DNA of 64,000 bases, from positions 62,001 to 126,000 of the forward strand of contig NZ_JANFAU010000007.1 in NCBI RefSeq assembly GCF_026130605.1. The letters run 5' to 3'. This document shows positions 55,823 through 64,000 of this stretch, piece by piece. Position 1 is the stretch's first letter; each line of letters opens with the position of its first letter. Source of the stretch: Sphingomonas lycopersici. Its GTDB lineage: Bacteria > Pseudomonadota > Alphaproteobacteria > Sphingomonadales > Sphingomonadaceae. The notes below the pieces were generated by a model. That model had not been told where the DNA came from. It searched no databases and saw only the letters and a list, made by a program, of their open reading frames with translations. A program made the translations under genes and the position numbers.

Positions 55823-56274
55823 CAGATGCGGACGTCCTTGGCGATCGCGTCGAGCAGCCCGTTGACGAACCCTGCCTCGCGCCGGTCGTAAAAGGCGTGC
55901 GCAACATCGACATATTCGTTGATCGCGGTGCCCACCGCGACATCGGCGCGCGCGAGCAGTTCATAGGTGCCGCAGCGCAGGATCGCCTTCATCGGCTTGT
56001 CCAGCCGCGCGAGCGTCCAGCCCTGCAGCCGGGGTTCGATCAGCGCGTCGATTTCCTCGGCGCGGGCGATCGCACCCTGGACGATATCGTCGAAGAAGGT
56101 TTCGTCCGCCTCGGCATATTCGGCGTCCTCGATCGTTGCGCCGAGCCGGTGGTGGTGGAATTCGTGGATCAGCGCCGCCACCGGCGTCTTCTCCATCTCA
56201 TGCTGATAGAGCGCCTGGACGGCGGCGAGGCGCGCGGCGGCGCGGGCCTTGGAACGTGCTGCGGTACGGGACAT
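55822..56274 (-). CDS. nusB: Transcription antitermination factor NusB
   Basis: A protein of 150 aa. ARLAAVQALYQHEMEKTP and LDKPMKAILRCGTYELLARA, then TAINEYVDVAHAFYDRREAG and FVNGLLDAIAKDVR, are the NusB helical fold. It joins NusE in rRNA antitermination. It follows hisD by 23 bp in the same direction. Confidence 0.94.
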   Translation of the reverse strand: MSRTAARSKARAAARLAAVQALYQHEMEKTPVAALIHEFHHHRLGATIEDAEYAEADETFFDDIVQGAIARAEEIDALIEPRLQGWTLARLDKPMKAILRCGTYELLARADVAVGTAINEYVDVAHAFYDRREAGFVNGLLDAIAKDVRI

Positions 56275-56297
56275 GCAACGAGCCTTTAGGCGCGATG

Positions 56298-57590
56298 TTA
56301 CCCCTTGGCCAGCCGCAGCGCCACCGACGCCGCATGCGCGGGCAGCCCCTCGGCATCGGCCAGCGCGACCGTCGCCGGGCCGAGCTTGCCGAGCGCGGCG
56401 GCGTCGAGTTCGAGGAAGCTCGTCCGCTTCATGAAATCGGTGACGCCGAGCCCGCTGGCGAATCGCGCGCGGCGCCCGGTGGGAAGGACGTGATTCGGCC
56501 CGGCGACATAGTCGCCGATCGCTTCGGGGGTATGCCGCCCGAGGAAGGCCGAGCCGGCGTGGCGCAAGCGATCGAACAAAGCGTGCGGATCGTCGGTCGC
56601 GATCTCGACATGCTCGGGCGCGAGCCGGTCGGTCAGCGGGCAGGCATCGGCCAGCGTCGGCACGAGGATGATCGCGCCATTCGTCTCCCAGGCGACGCGC
56701 GCGGTCTCCCCGGTCGGCAAAGTGGCGAGCTGGCGCTCGACCGCCGCCGCGACGCGATCGGCGAAAGCGGCATCGTCGGTGAACAGGATCGACTGGGTGG
56801 TCACGTCATGCTCGGCCTGGCTCAGCAGGTCGGCGGCGATCCACTCGGGGTCGTTGGCGCCGTCGGCGATCACGACGATCTCGCTCGGCCCGGCGACCAT
56901 ATCGATCCCGACCACGCCGTAAACCTGCCGTTTCGCCTCGGCGACCCAGGCATTGCCCGGCCCGGTGACGACATCGACGCGTGCGATCCGATCGGTGCCC
57001 CAGGCGAGCGCAGCGATCGCCTGCGCCCCGCCGACGCGCCACACCTCGTCCGCCCCGGCGAGATGCGCCGCGGCGAGCACGAGCGGATTGACCTCGCCGT
57101 TCGGGGTCGGGGTCACCACCACCAGCCGCTCGACCCCCGCCACTTTCGCGGGGATGGCGTTCATCAGCAATGTCGAGGGATAGGCCGCGCGCCCGCCGGG
57201 CACATAGACCCCGGCGGCATCGACCGCGCGCCACCGCGCGCCGAGCCTGACCCCGGCGTCGTCGGTGAAGGCAAGGTCGTCGGGGCGCTGCTTCACATGA
57301 TAGGCACGGATGCGCGCCGCGGCGAGCTCCAGCGCCTCGCGCAGATCGGGCGCCAGCGCGGCGAAGGCGGCGGCGCAATCCTCGGGCGCAATGCGCCAGC
57401 CGGTCTGATCGAGATCGTGGCGATCGAGCTTCTGCGTCAGCGCGCGCAGCCCGGCGTCGCCCTCGTCGCGCACCGTGCGCAGGATCGCGGATACGTCGCG
57501 CGCGACATCGGCATCGGATTCGCGCCGCGCATCGACCAGAGCCGCGAAATCCGCCGCGAAGCCGGGCGCGCTGGCGTCGAGCCGGATCAT
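56298..57590 (-). CDS. hisD: Histidinol dehydrogenase
   Basis: A protein of 430 aa from ATG 57590, overlapping the hisG stop (ATGA). [55 protein letters not shown], and [13 protein letters not shown] with the metal-ligand His are diagnostic. Oxidises L-histidinol to histidine in two NAD-dependent steps using zinc. Confidence 0.95.
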   Translation of the reverse strand: MIRLDASAPGFAADFAALVDARRESDADVARDVSAILRTVRDEGDAGLRALTQKLDRHDLDQTGWRIAPEDCAAAFAALAPDLREALELAAARIRAYHVKQRPDDLAFTDDAGVRLGARWRAVDAAGVYVPGGRAAYPSTLLMNAIPAKVAGVERLVVVTPTPNGEVNPLVLAAAHLAGADEVWRVGGAQAIAALAWGTDRIARVDVVTGPGNAWVAEAKRQVYGVVGIDMVAGPSEIVVIADGANDPEWIAADLLSQAEHDVTTQSILFTDDAAFADRVAAAVERQLATLPTGETARVAWETNGAIILVPTLADACPLTDRLAPEHVEIATDDPHALFDRLRHAGSAFLGRHTPEAIGDYVAGPNHVLPTGRRARFASGLGVTDFMKRTSFLELDAAALGKLGPATVALADAEGLPAHAASVALRLAKG

Positions 57591-58237
57591 GCCTCGACCG
57601 CGCGCCGGAACGCTTCGACCAGCGGCACCACCCCGGCGCGGGTCTTCATCGCCGCGCGGTTGACGACCAGCCGCGAGGAGACATCCATGATCCGCTCGAC
57701 CTCGACGAGGCCGTTTTCCTTGAGCGTCCGCCCCGAGGAAACGAGATCGACGATGCGCGGCGCGAGCCCCAGCGTCGGCGCCAGCTCCATCGCGCCGTTG
57801 AGCTTGATGCATTCCGCCTGCACCCCGCGGCGCGCGAAATGCTCCTCGGTGACGTGCGGATATTTGGTCGCGACGCGGACATGGCTCCAGCCGCGCGGAT
57901 CGTCGCGCGCCGCCATTTCGGCGGGTTCGGCGATCGACAGGCGGCAATGGCCGATCGCGAGATCGACCGGGGCGTAAAGCTCCGAATAAGCGAATTCAGC
58001 GAGCACGTCCGATCCGACGATGCCGAGCTGCGCCGCGCCGTGCGCGACGAAGGTCGCGACGTCGAAGGCGCGGACGCGGATCAGCTCGATCTCGGGGGTC
58101 TGCGTCGCGAAGCGCAAAGCGCGGCTGTCCTCGTCGCCGAACGCCGCCTCGGGAACGATGCCGGCGCGGGCGAGCAACGGCAGCGCCTCGCTCAGGATGC
58201 GGCCCTTGGGAACGGCGATGACGATCTTTTCGGTCAC
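57587..58237 (-). CDS. hisG: ATP phosphoribosyltransferase, short form
   Basis: A protein of 216 aa from GTG 58237; no ATG fits. [17 protein letters not shown] starts the fold and [18 protein letters not shown] is the phosphate-binding region. The regulatory C-terminal domain of long HisG is missing, so it should need the HisZ partner, which is not in this window. First step of histidine synthesis; leads hisG-hisD-nusB. Confidence 0.94.
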   Translation of the reverse strand: MTEKIVIAVPKGRILSEALPLLARAGIVPEAAFGDEDSRALRFATQTPEIELIRVRAFDVATFVAHGAAQLGIVGSDVLAEFAYSELYAPVDLAIGHCRLSIAEPAEMAARDDPRGWSHVRVATKYPHVTEEHFARRGVQAECIKLNGAMELAPTLGLAPRIVDLVSSGRTLKENGLVEVERIMDVSSRLVVNRAAMKTRAGVVPLVEAFRRAVEA

Positions 58238-58297
58238 GGGCGCGGCCTTTACGCGGGGGGGCGGAGAGGCGCAATACGAGCCGAGGAGGACGGCCCT

Positions 58298-59401
58298 ATG
58301 GCGACGGAGGAGAATGTTCGCGGCGCTTTCCACATTCAGGAATTCTACTGCCGCCACATGGACGCACCGATGTACGCGCGATTGTGCGCGGCGATCGGCG
58401 ACGGGCTGACCCGCGCGAGCCGCACCGGCGCACGGGTGCTCGACTGGCCCGGCGAGCCGACCCGTGACGCCTTGCCGCTGCGATTGTGCGGCGGGCTCCA
58501 CGCCTTGGTGCGCGCCGGGCGCGACGCGGGGCTGGCGGCGGTGTTTGCCGGCGAGGTGATTGATCCGGGGGCGATCGCCGCGGCGGTCAATGCCGCGCTG
58601 GTCGCGCATGACGACACGATCTTCCCGTGGCTCGACGGCCCGCCGCAGACCAACGAGCCGGGGCGCTCGGGGGCGTTGATCCTCGGGCTGATGGAGATCG
58701 CGCGGCGCTATGGCCCGAAGATCGAATTGCTCGAAATCGGATCGAGCGCGGGGCTCAACCTGCTGATCGATCGCTATGCGTTCGATCTCGGCGGGGTGCG
58801 CGTCGGGCCGCCCGATTCGCCGGTGACGATCCGCCCCGAATGGCGCGGCGACCCGCCCGCGCCGGTTGATATCGATATCGTTTCGGTGCGCGGCTGCGAC
58901 GTCCAGCCGCTCGACGCCACCGATGCGGCGGTCGAGGCGCGGCTGCTGGCGTATGTCTGGCCCGAGACCCCGGCGCGCGCCGAACGGCTCGGTCGCGCGA
59001 TCGCGATGCAGCGTGCGCGCAGCGTCGATCTGGTGCGTGCCGATGCCGCCGACTGGATCGAGGCGCGACTCGCCGAACCGCAAGCAGCGGGGGTGACGCG
59101 GGTGCTGATGCATTCGGTGGTGTGGCAATATCTGCCCGAAGAGGTCGCCAACCGCATCCGCGCGGCGATGGCCGCCGCCGGCGCGCGCGCCACCGCCGAG
59201 CGCCCGCTGGGCTGGGTGATGATGGAGCCGAATCGCGCCTTCGCGCAGCAGATCGTGCGGGTGAAAAGCTGGCCGGGGCAGACGGAATGGCATGTGCTGG
59301 CGACCGCGCATGCCCACGGCACCTGGGTGAGGAACGGCATCCTCGACGAGGATCGCGTGGGCTATGACCTCCCCGCGTCCGCCAAGGTCGAGGCCGGCTG
59401 A
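58298..59401 (+). CDS. DUF2332 family protein
   Basis: A protein of 367 aa with GAGGAGG 9 bases before ATG 58298. It carries [40 protein letters not shown], and [20 protein letters not shown], the last resembling a SAM-binding glycine motif. [20 protein letters not shown] follows. These match DUF2332, possibly a methyltransferase-like fold of unknown role. It is divergent from hisG with a 60-bp gap. Confidence 0.82.
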   Translation: MATEENVRGAFHIQEFYCRHMDAPMYARLCAAIGDGLTRASRTGARVLDWPGEPTRDALPLRLCGGLHALVRAGRDAGLAAVFAGEVIDPGAIAAAVNAALVAHDDTIFPWLDGPPQTNEPGRSGALILGLMEIARRYGPKIELLEIGSSAGLNLLIDRYAFDLGGVRVGPPDSPVTIRPEWRGDPPAPVDIDIVSVRGCDVQPLDATDAAVEARLLAYVWPETPARAERLGRAIAMQRARSVDLVRADAADWIEARLAEPQAAGVTRVLMHSVVWQYLPEEVANRIRAAMAAAGARATAERPLGWVMMEPNRAFAQQIVRVKSWPGQTEWHVLATAHAHGTWVRNGILDEDRVGYDLPASAKVEAG

Positions 59402-59467
59402 GCCGCTTGGTTGCATTTTCCCGGCGCCGCGGCTAAAGGCGCCGCTTCCCGCGCGAGGATCATGACG

Positions 59468-59502
59468 AACGGCCCGGCCACAAGGGCTGCCGCGGCCGTT
59501 TT
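59468..59502 (+). promoter_or_regulatory. Hairpin with T-run in the rpmI-rplT leader
   Basis: AACGGCC (59468-59474) pairs with GGCCGTT (59494-59500), extended inside by CGGC/GCCG, and is followed by TTTT. It lies 28 bases before the rpmI start in a 128-bp leader. It could be an attenuator or an autoregulatory site; infC is not upstream. Confidence 0.5.
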
Positions 59503-59529
59503 GACCTCGCCCGAATAGAAAGGACGAAA

Positions 59530-59733
59530 ATGCCCAAGCTCAAGACCAAGAGCGGCGTGAAGAAGCGCTTCAAGCTCACCGCGACCGGCAAGATCAAGCA
59601 CGGCGTGGCCGGCAAGCGCCACCGCCTCATCAGCCACAACGGCAAATATATCCGCCAGAACCGCGGCACCAGCGTGCTGTCGGATGCCGACACGAAGACC
59701 GTGAAGGCCTGGGCGCCTTACGGCCTGAACTGA
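59530..59733 (+). CDS. rpmI: 50S ribosomal protein L35
   Basis: A protein of 67 aa. [20 protein letters not shown] and [20 protein letters not shown] are canonical L35. AAAGGAC lies 6 bases before the start. Confidence 0.97.
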   Translation: MPKLKTKSGVKKRFKLTATGKIKHGVAGKRHRLISHNGKYIRQNRGTSVLSDADTKTVKAWAPYGLN

Positions 59734-59746
59734 GGAGACGGGAACA

Positions 59747-60112
59747 ATGGCACGCGTCAAGCGGGGCGTAACCACCCGCGCCAAGCACAAGAACATTCTC
59801 GCGGCAGCCAAGGGCTATCGCGGTCGTCGCAAGAACACGATCCGCGTCGCGCGGCAGGCGGTCGAAAAGGCCGGCCAGTACGCCTATCGCGACCGCAAGG
59901 TGAAGAAGCGCACCTTCCGCGGCCTGTGGATCCAGCGCATCAACGCCGGCGTCCGCGCCGAAGGGCTGACCTACAGCCAGTTCATGCACGGCCTGAAGCT
60001 GGCCGGGATCGAACTGGACCGCAAGGTGCTGGCCGATATCGCGATGCACGAAGGCGAGGCGTTTACCGCCATCATCGCGCAGGCGAAGGCGGCGCTGCCC
60101 CAGGCCGCCTGA
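59747..60112 (+). CDS. rplT: 50S ribosomal protein L20
   Basis: A protein of 121 aa. [20 protein letters not shown] and [20 protein letters not shown] begin the long helix; [20 protein letters not shown] and [13 protein letters not shown] are conserved. It follows rpmI by 13 bp. L20 often represses its own operon; a leader hairpin is present. A strong terminator follows. Confidence 0.97.
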   Translation: MARVKRGVTTRAKHKNILAAAKGYRGRRKNTIRVARQAVEKAGQYAYRDRKVKKRTFRGLWIQRINAGVRAEGLTYSQFMHGLKLAGIELDRKVLADIAMHEGEAFTAIIAQAKAALPQAA

Positions 60113-60139
60113 GGCGGACCTCACGCGCAAGCAGAAACG

Positions 60140-60173
60140 GGGCGTCGGTGGTCTAGGCCACCGGCGCCCTTTT
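60140..60173 (+). terminator. Rho-independent terminator of rpmI-rplT
   Basis: GGGCGTCGGTGG (60140-60151) and CCACCGGCGCCC (60158-60169) form a 12-bp stem with one G-T pair, followed by TTTTC. It stands 13 bases before the GIY-YIG cassette. Confidence 0.85.
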
Positions 60174-60186
60174 CATTTCCACCCTC

Positions 60187-60215
60187 GTCATTCCCGCGAA
60201 GGCGGGAATCCATTC
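60187..60215. repeat. GTC-hairpin repeat, left inverted repeat of GIY-YIG cassette 2
   Basis: 29 bases from GTC 60187: stem ATTCCCGC-GAAG-GCGGGAAT then CCATTC. Its reverse complement recurs at 60544-60572 with one mismatch. Confidence 0.88.
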
Positions 60216-60230
60216 GTGCGGAACGCCGTG

Positions 60231-60545
60231 ATGGAGCGACAGCCTTGCGTTTACATCCTGGCAAGCGGCCGACACGGCACGCTCTACATCGGGGTGACAT
60301 CAAATCTGATGGCGCGGCTGGTTCAGCATCGTGATGGATTGATCGAGGGCTTCACCACCCGCTACGGGGTGGCGCGGCTGGTCTGGTTTCAGATGGCGGA
60401 TACGATGGAAGCGGCAATCCGTCGCGAGAAGCAGTTGAAGAAGTGGAATCGGGACTGGAAGCTGCGGCTGATCGAGGAAACGAACCCGAATTGGATCGAT
60501 CTGGCGGTTGGCCTCGGTTTCGATCCGATCGATCCGACAGCGTGA
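60231..60545 (+). CDS. Small GIY-YIG nuclease family protein (copy 2)
   Basis: A protein of 104 aa from ATG 60231 (GTG at 60216 is an alternative). CVYILASGRHGTLYIGVTSN holds the GIY-YIG pair as VYI and YIG, NLMARLVQHRD the catalytic Arg, and AAIRREKQLKKWNRDWKLRL the Glu-associated basic helix; NPNWIDLAVGLGFDP ends it. Strongly similar to the protein at 38632-38940. The reading frame is intact, so it may be functional. It lies within an inverted-repeat cassette upstream of pheS. Confidence 0.88.
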   Translation: MERQPCVYILASGRHGTLYIGVTSNLMARLVQHRDGLIEGFTTRYGVARLVWFQMADTMEAAIRREKQLKKWNRDWKLRLIEETNPNWIDLAVGLGFDPIDPTA

Positions 60546-60572
60546 ATGGATTCCCGCCTCCGCGGGAATGAC
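60544..60572. repeat. GTC-hairpin repeat, right inverted repeat of GIY-YIG cassette 2
   Basis: Inverse of 60187-60215 with one mismatch, ending GAC at 60572. The pheS ribosome-binding GGAG begins at the next base. Confidence 0.88.
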
Positions 60573-60582
60573 GGAGTGAGAA

Positions 60583-61662
60583 GTGGCTGAACTCGACCGA
60601 CAAGAACATCTGATCGATCAGATCAACCGGAGCGAAACGCTCGACCAGCTCGAGGCGCTGCGCGTCGCGGCGTTGGGTAAGAACGGTTCGATAACCGCGT
60701 TGCTCAAGACGCTCGGCGGGATGTCGCCCGAAGAGCGTCAGTCGCAAGGGCCGCGGATCAACGGGCTGCGCGAGGCCGTCGCCGGCGCGATCGCGGCGCG
60801 CAAGGCGGCGCTCGATGCCGCGGCGCTCGATGCGCGGCTGGCGAGCGAGCGGCTCGACATGACGCTGCCGGTCGACACCCCCGCGGCCGGAACGATCCAT
60901 CCCGTCAGCCAGGTGATGGACGAACTGGCGGAAATCTTCGCCGATTTGGGCTTCGCGGTCGCCACCGGGCCGGAGATCGAGGACGACTGGCACAATTTCA
61001 CCGCGCTCAACATCCCGGAAAGCCACCCGGCGCGCGCGATGCACGATACTTTCTATTTCCCCGATCAGCCCGACGGCGAGCGAAAAATGCTGCTCCGCAC
61101 CCACACCTCGCCGGTGCAGATCCGCACGATGCTCCAGCAGAAGCCGCCGATCCGCATCATCGCGCCGGGGCGTACCTATCGCTCGGACAGCGACGCGACC
61201 CACACCCCGATGTTCCATCAGGTCGAAGGGCTGGTGATCGACAAGGGGATCACGCTCGGCCATCTCAAATGGACGCTGGAGACCTTCCTCAAGGCGTTCT
61301 TCGAGCGCGACGATATCGTGCTGCGGCTGCGCCCGTCCTATTTCCCGTTCACCGAGCCCTCGGCCGAGGTCGACGTCGGCTATACGCTGGAGAAGGGCAA
61401 GCGCGTGATCGGCGGATCAGGCGGCGGCTGGATGGAAGTGCTCGGCTCGGGAATGGTCCACCCCAAGGTGATCGCCGCCTGCGGGCTCGATCCCGATGAG
61501 TGGCAGGGCTTCGCCTTCGGCTGCGGGATCGATCGGCTGGCGATGCTCAAATATGGCATGGACGATCTCCGCGCCTTCTTCGACGGCGATATTCGCTGGC
61601 TGAAACATTATGGATTCTCGGCGCTCGACGTGCCGACGCTGAGCGGGGGAGTCGGCGCATGA
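60583..61662 (+). CDS. pheS: Phenylalanyl-tRNA synthetase alpha subunit
   Basis: A protein of 359 aa starting with GTG at 60583, GGAG 6 bases upstream. The N-terminal coiled coil is followed by motif 1 [19 protein letters not shown], motif 2 [20 protein letters not shown], and motif 3 [28 protein letters not shown] contacts substrate. It is directly behind the GIY-YIG cassette and overlaps pheT by ATGA. Confidence 0.97.
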   Translation: MAELDRQEHLIDQINRSETLDQLEALRVAALGKNGSITALLKTLGGMSPEERQSQGPRINGLREAVAGAIAARKAALDAAALDARLASERLDMTLPVDTPAAGTIHPVSQVMDELAEIFADLGFAVATGPEIEDDWHNFTALNIPESHPARAMHDTFYFPDQPDGERKMLLRTHTSPVQIRTMLQQKPPIRIIAPGRTYRSDSDATHTPMFHQVEGLVIDKGITLGHLKWTLETFLKAFFERDDIVLRLRPSYFPFTEPSAEVDVGYTLEKGKRVIGGSGGGWMEVLGSGMVHPKVIAACGLDPDEWQGFAFGCGIDRLAMLKYGMDDLRAFFDGDIRWLKHYGFSALDVPTLSGGVGA

Positions 61663-64000
61663 AGTTCACGCTTGGCTGGCTCAAGGAGCATCTCGATACC
61701 CAGGCATCGCTCGACGATATCGTCGAAGCGCTGACCCGCATCGGGCTCGAGGTCGAGGGCGTCGACAATCCCGGCGAAAAGCTCGCCGCGTTCCGCATCG
61801 CGAAGGTGCTGACCGCCGAACGCCACCCGCAGGCCGACAAATTGCAGGTGCTCAGCGTCGATGCAGGGGACGGCCCGTTGCAGGTCGTGTGCGGCGCGCC
61901 CAATGCGCGCGCGGGGCTGGTCGGGGTGTTCGGCATGCCCGGCGCGACCGTCCCGGCGAACGGGATGGTGCTCAAGGTCGCGGCGATCCGCGGCGTCGAA
62001 TCGAACGGCATGATGTGTTCGAGCCGCGAGCTCGAACTGGGCGACGAGCATGACGGGATCATCGAGCTCCCCGCCGATGCCCCGATCGGCACCGCTTATC
62101 CCGCTTATGCCGGGCTCGACGATCCGGTGATCGATGTCGCGATCACGCCGAACCGGCAGGATTGCATGGGGGTGCGCGGGATCGCGCGCGATCTGGCAGC
62201 GGCGGGGTTGGGAACCTTGCGGCCGCTCGCCGAGGTCTATCGCACCGAAGCGATCGCTCCGGTGGCGGGCGACAGCCCCGCACCCGATGTCCGCACCGAT
62301 GACCCGGAGGGCTGCCCGGCATTCTACGCGCAGGCGGTCTCGGGGGTCACCAACGGCGTCGCGCCGGCGTGGATGCGGCAGAAGCTGACCGCGATCGGGC
62401 AGAAGCCGATTTCGGTGCTGGTCGACATCACCAATTTCGTCTCGATCGATCTCGGGCGCCCGCTCCATGTCTACGACAAGGCCAAGCTGTCGGGCGGGCT
62501 GGTCGCGCGGCGCGCGCGCGACGGGGAAACGGTGCTCGCCCTGAACGGCAAGACCTATACGCTCGACGCGACGATGACGGTGATCGCGGACGACACCCAC
62601 GTCCACGATATCGGCGGGATCATGGGCGGCGAGGATTCGGGGGTGTCGGAAACGACCACCGATGTGATCATCGAATGCGCCTATTTCGACCCCGATCATA
62701 TCGCGCGCACCGGGCAGAAGCTCGCGCTGACCAGCGACGCGCGCCAGCGTTTCGAGCGCGGGGTCGATCCGGCGTTCCTCGACGACGGCCTCGCGATCGC
62801 GACCAAATTGGTGGTCGACCATTGCGGCGGCACCCCCTCGGCGATCACCCGCGCGGGCGAAGCGCCGCTCGGCACGCGCAGCTACGCCTATGATCCGGCG
62901 CGGACCGAGACGCTCGGCGGGCTCGCGGTTGCGCCCGAGCGGCAACGCACGATCCTCGAATCGCTCGGCTTCACCGTGACGGCGGACTGGCAGGTCTCGC
63001 CCCCGACATGGCGGCGCGATATCGACGGCACCGCCGATCTGGTCGAGGAAGTGATCCGCATCGTCGGGATCGACAATGTCCCCTCGACCCCGCTCGACCG
63101 CGCCCCGGGCGTGGCCAAGCCGACCGCGAGCGCCGAGCAGAAGCTCGAACGCCGCATCCGCCGCGCGGCGGCCGCGCGCGGGCTCGACGAGGCGGTGACG
63201 TGGAGCTTCCTTTCCGAAAAGGAGGCCGCGGTGTTCGGCGGCGGCGCGTGGACGCTCGCCAATCCGATCAGCGAGGATCTCAAGGTGATGCGCCCCTCGC
63301 TGTTGCCGGGGCTGCTCTCCGCCGCGGCGCGCAACGCCAGGCGCGGCGCGGGCGCGGTGCGGCTGTTCGAGATCGGGCGGCGCTATCTCGCCGATGCCGA
63401 GCGCCCCACGCTGGCGCTGGTACTCGCCGGCGATCGCCGTCCGCGCGGCTGGCGCGAGGGCAAGGCCGCGGCGTTCGACGCGTTCGACGCCAAGGCGGAG
63501 GCGCTCGCGCTGCTCGCCGCGGCGGGCGCGCCGGTCGACAATCTGCAGGTGTTCGGCCCCGATTCGATTTGGACGGGCGATGCCTGGCATCCCGGCCAGT
63601 CGGGGACGCTGCGGCTCGGGCCGAAGACGGTGCTCGCCGCATTCGGTATGCTCCACCCGCGGACGATCGAGGCGTTCGATCTCGGCGGCGCGGTGGCGGC
63701 GGTCGAGCTGTACCTCGATGCTTTGCCGGCGAAGCGCGGCGGCGGCGGGTTCATGCGCCCGGCCTATGCGCCGCCCGTGCTCCAGCCGGTGCGGCGCGAT
63801 TTCGCCTTCCTCGTCCCCGAGGAGGTGAGTGCCGATGCGTTGGTCCGCGCGGCCAAGGGCGCGGACAAGGCGGCGATCGTCTCGGCGCGGGTGTTCGATC
63901 TGTTCACCGGCGCCGGGGTCGAGGCGGGCAAGAAGTCGGTCGCGCTGGAGGTGGTGCTCCAGCCCGGCGACAAGAGCTTCACCGATGCCGAACTGAAGGC
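61659..64000 (+). CDS. pheT: Phenylalanyl-tRNA synthetase beta subunit (3' partial)
   Basis: The start ATG at 61659 overlaps the pheS stop; the frame runs open to the window edge (about 780 codons of a usual 790-800). [20 protein letters not shown], the tRNA-binding domain ([20 protein letters not shown]), the B3/B4 region with [20 protein letters not shown] and the B5 domain, then the core, are all visible. The last part is the start of the anticodon-binding FDX-ACB domain ([19 protein letters not shown]). Confidence 0.96.
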   Translation, partial: MKFTLGWLKEHLDTQASLDDIVEALTRIGLEVEGVDNPGEKLAAFRIAKVLTAERHPQADKLQVLSVDAGDGPLQVVCGAPNARAGLVGVFGMPGATVPANGMVLKVAAIRGVESNGMMCSSRELELGDEHDGIIELPADAPIGTAYPAYAGLDDPVIDVAITPNRQDCMGVRGIARDLAAAGLGTLRPLAEVYRTEAIAPVAGDSPAPDVRTDDPEGCPAFYAQAVSGVTNGVAPAWMRQKLTAIGQKPISVLVDITNFVSIDLGRPLHVYDKAKLSGGLVARRARDGETVLALNGKTYTLDATMTVIADDTHVHDIGGIMGGEDSGVSETTTDVIIECAYFDPDHIARTGQKLALTSDARQRFERGVDPAFLDDGLAIATKLVVDHCGGTPSAITRAGEAPLGTRSYAYDPARTETLGGLAVAPERQRTILESLGFTVTADWQVSPPTWRRDIDGTADLVEEVIRIVGIDNVPSTPLDRAPGVAKPTASAEQKLERRIRRAAAARGLDEAVTWSFLSEKEAAVFGGGAWTLANPISEDLKVMRPSLLPGLLSAAARNARRGAGAVRLFEIGRRYLADAERPTLALVLAGDRRPRGWREGKAAAFDAFDAKAEALALLAAAGAPVDNLQVFGPDSIWTGDAWHPGQSGTLRLGPKTVLAAFGMLHPRTIEAFDLGGAVAAVELYLDALPAKRGGGGFMRPAYAPPVLQPVRRDFAFLVPEEVSADALVRAAKGADKAAIVSARVFDLFTGAGVEAGKKSVALEVVLQPGDKSFTDAELK

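Larger units (their letters stand above)
60187..60572 (+). mobile_element. Putative inverted-repeat-bounded GIY-YIG cassette (copy 2)
   Basis: A 386-bp unit that is little more than two 29-bp inverted repeats and a GIY-YIG gene whose stop codon overlaps the right repeat. It lies between the rplT terminator and pheS. Outer ends read GTC...GAC as in copy 1. No target-site duplication is obvious. Mobility is an inference from the structure. Confidence 0.55.

Noticed and set aside
61608..63656. 682-codon minus-strand frame
   Set aside because: Antisense shadow of pheT, which has full domain support on the plus strand.

Overview
The window is a GC-rich chromosomal segment with tightly packed genes, short same-strand overlaps (ATGA, GTGA, TGATG) and housekeeping content. 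The atpHAGDC operon, rnd-lptC-lptA-lptB-rpoN, a short-form HisG, a PhaR/PhaC pair, an AUR1-type PAP2 protein and the interspersed palindromes point to an alphaproteobacterium of the Sphingomonadales, probably Sphingomonas or a close relative. This placement comes from gene content and layout only. I see no rRNA, tRNA, CRISPR array, prophage or complete insertion sequence. Both ends cut genes: a UbiH-like monooxygenase on the left and pheT on the right.

Layout. 1-8 kb: UbiH-like enzyme, PdeM phosphoesterase, an exported M20 peptidase, an aspartic protease, a ligase-associated DEXH helicase and an AraC regulator. 8-17 kb: CAP-domain lipoprotein, hemW, LppC-like lipoprotein, rsmI-yraN, gshB, xerC, priA and a PAP2 protein. 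18-23 kb: the F1 ATP synthase operon. 23-31 kb: an enoyl-CoA hydratase with an odd start, ada, a lone cpaF, a PDZ aspartic protease, phaR, a phaC-like gene, thiolase and a VOC protein. 31-41.5 kb: alr, an MFS transporter and a valine-degradation cluster (mmsA, acyl-CoA dehydrogenase, HIBYL-CoA hydrolase, enoyl-CoA hydratase, mmsB, Gre-like factor) with a divergent LysR gene. 41.6-46 kb: rpoN, lptBAC and rnd. 46-50 kb: a two-domain cold-shock protein, glutaminyl cyclase and glnK-amt behind a consensus sigma-54 promoter. 50-59.4 kb: DUF2007, a PNPOx-like protein, a protease-TPR protein, tldD, a CHCC zinc protein, an ABC ATPase, hisG-hisD-nusB-DUF4169 and a DUF2332 protein. 59.5-64 kb: rpmI-rplT and pheS-pheT.

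The most striking feature is a dense set of intergenic palindromes. One type has a CTTCGACAAGCTCAG core (nine loci). A second has the form GTC + hairpin, with several stem sequences. Two related small GIY-YIG nuclease genes (38.6 and 60.2 kb) each lie between copies of GTC-hairpin repeats, and each is paired with a different stem class. The 60.2 kb copy is a 386-bp unit bounded by 29-bp inverted repeats with one mismatch, placed between the rplT terminator and pheS. This resembles the REP/RAYT relationship but with a GIY-YIG nuclease in place of a tyrosine transposase, and it is my main candidate for an under-described system.

Other points of note are two mutually exclusive stems in the cold-shock mRNA leader, an apparent ATC start behind a perfect Shine-Dalgarno, a Gre-family protein lacking the usual acidic tip motif, and three separate retropepsin-like aspartic protease genes.
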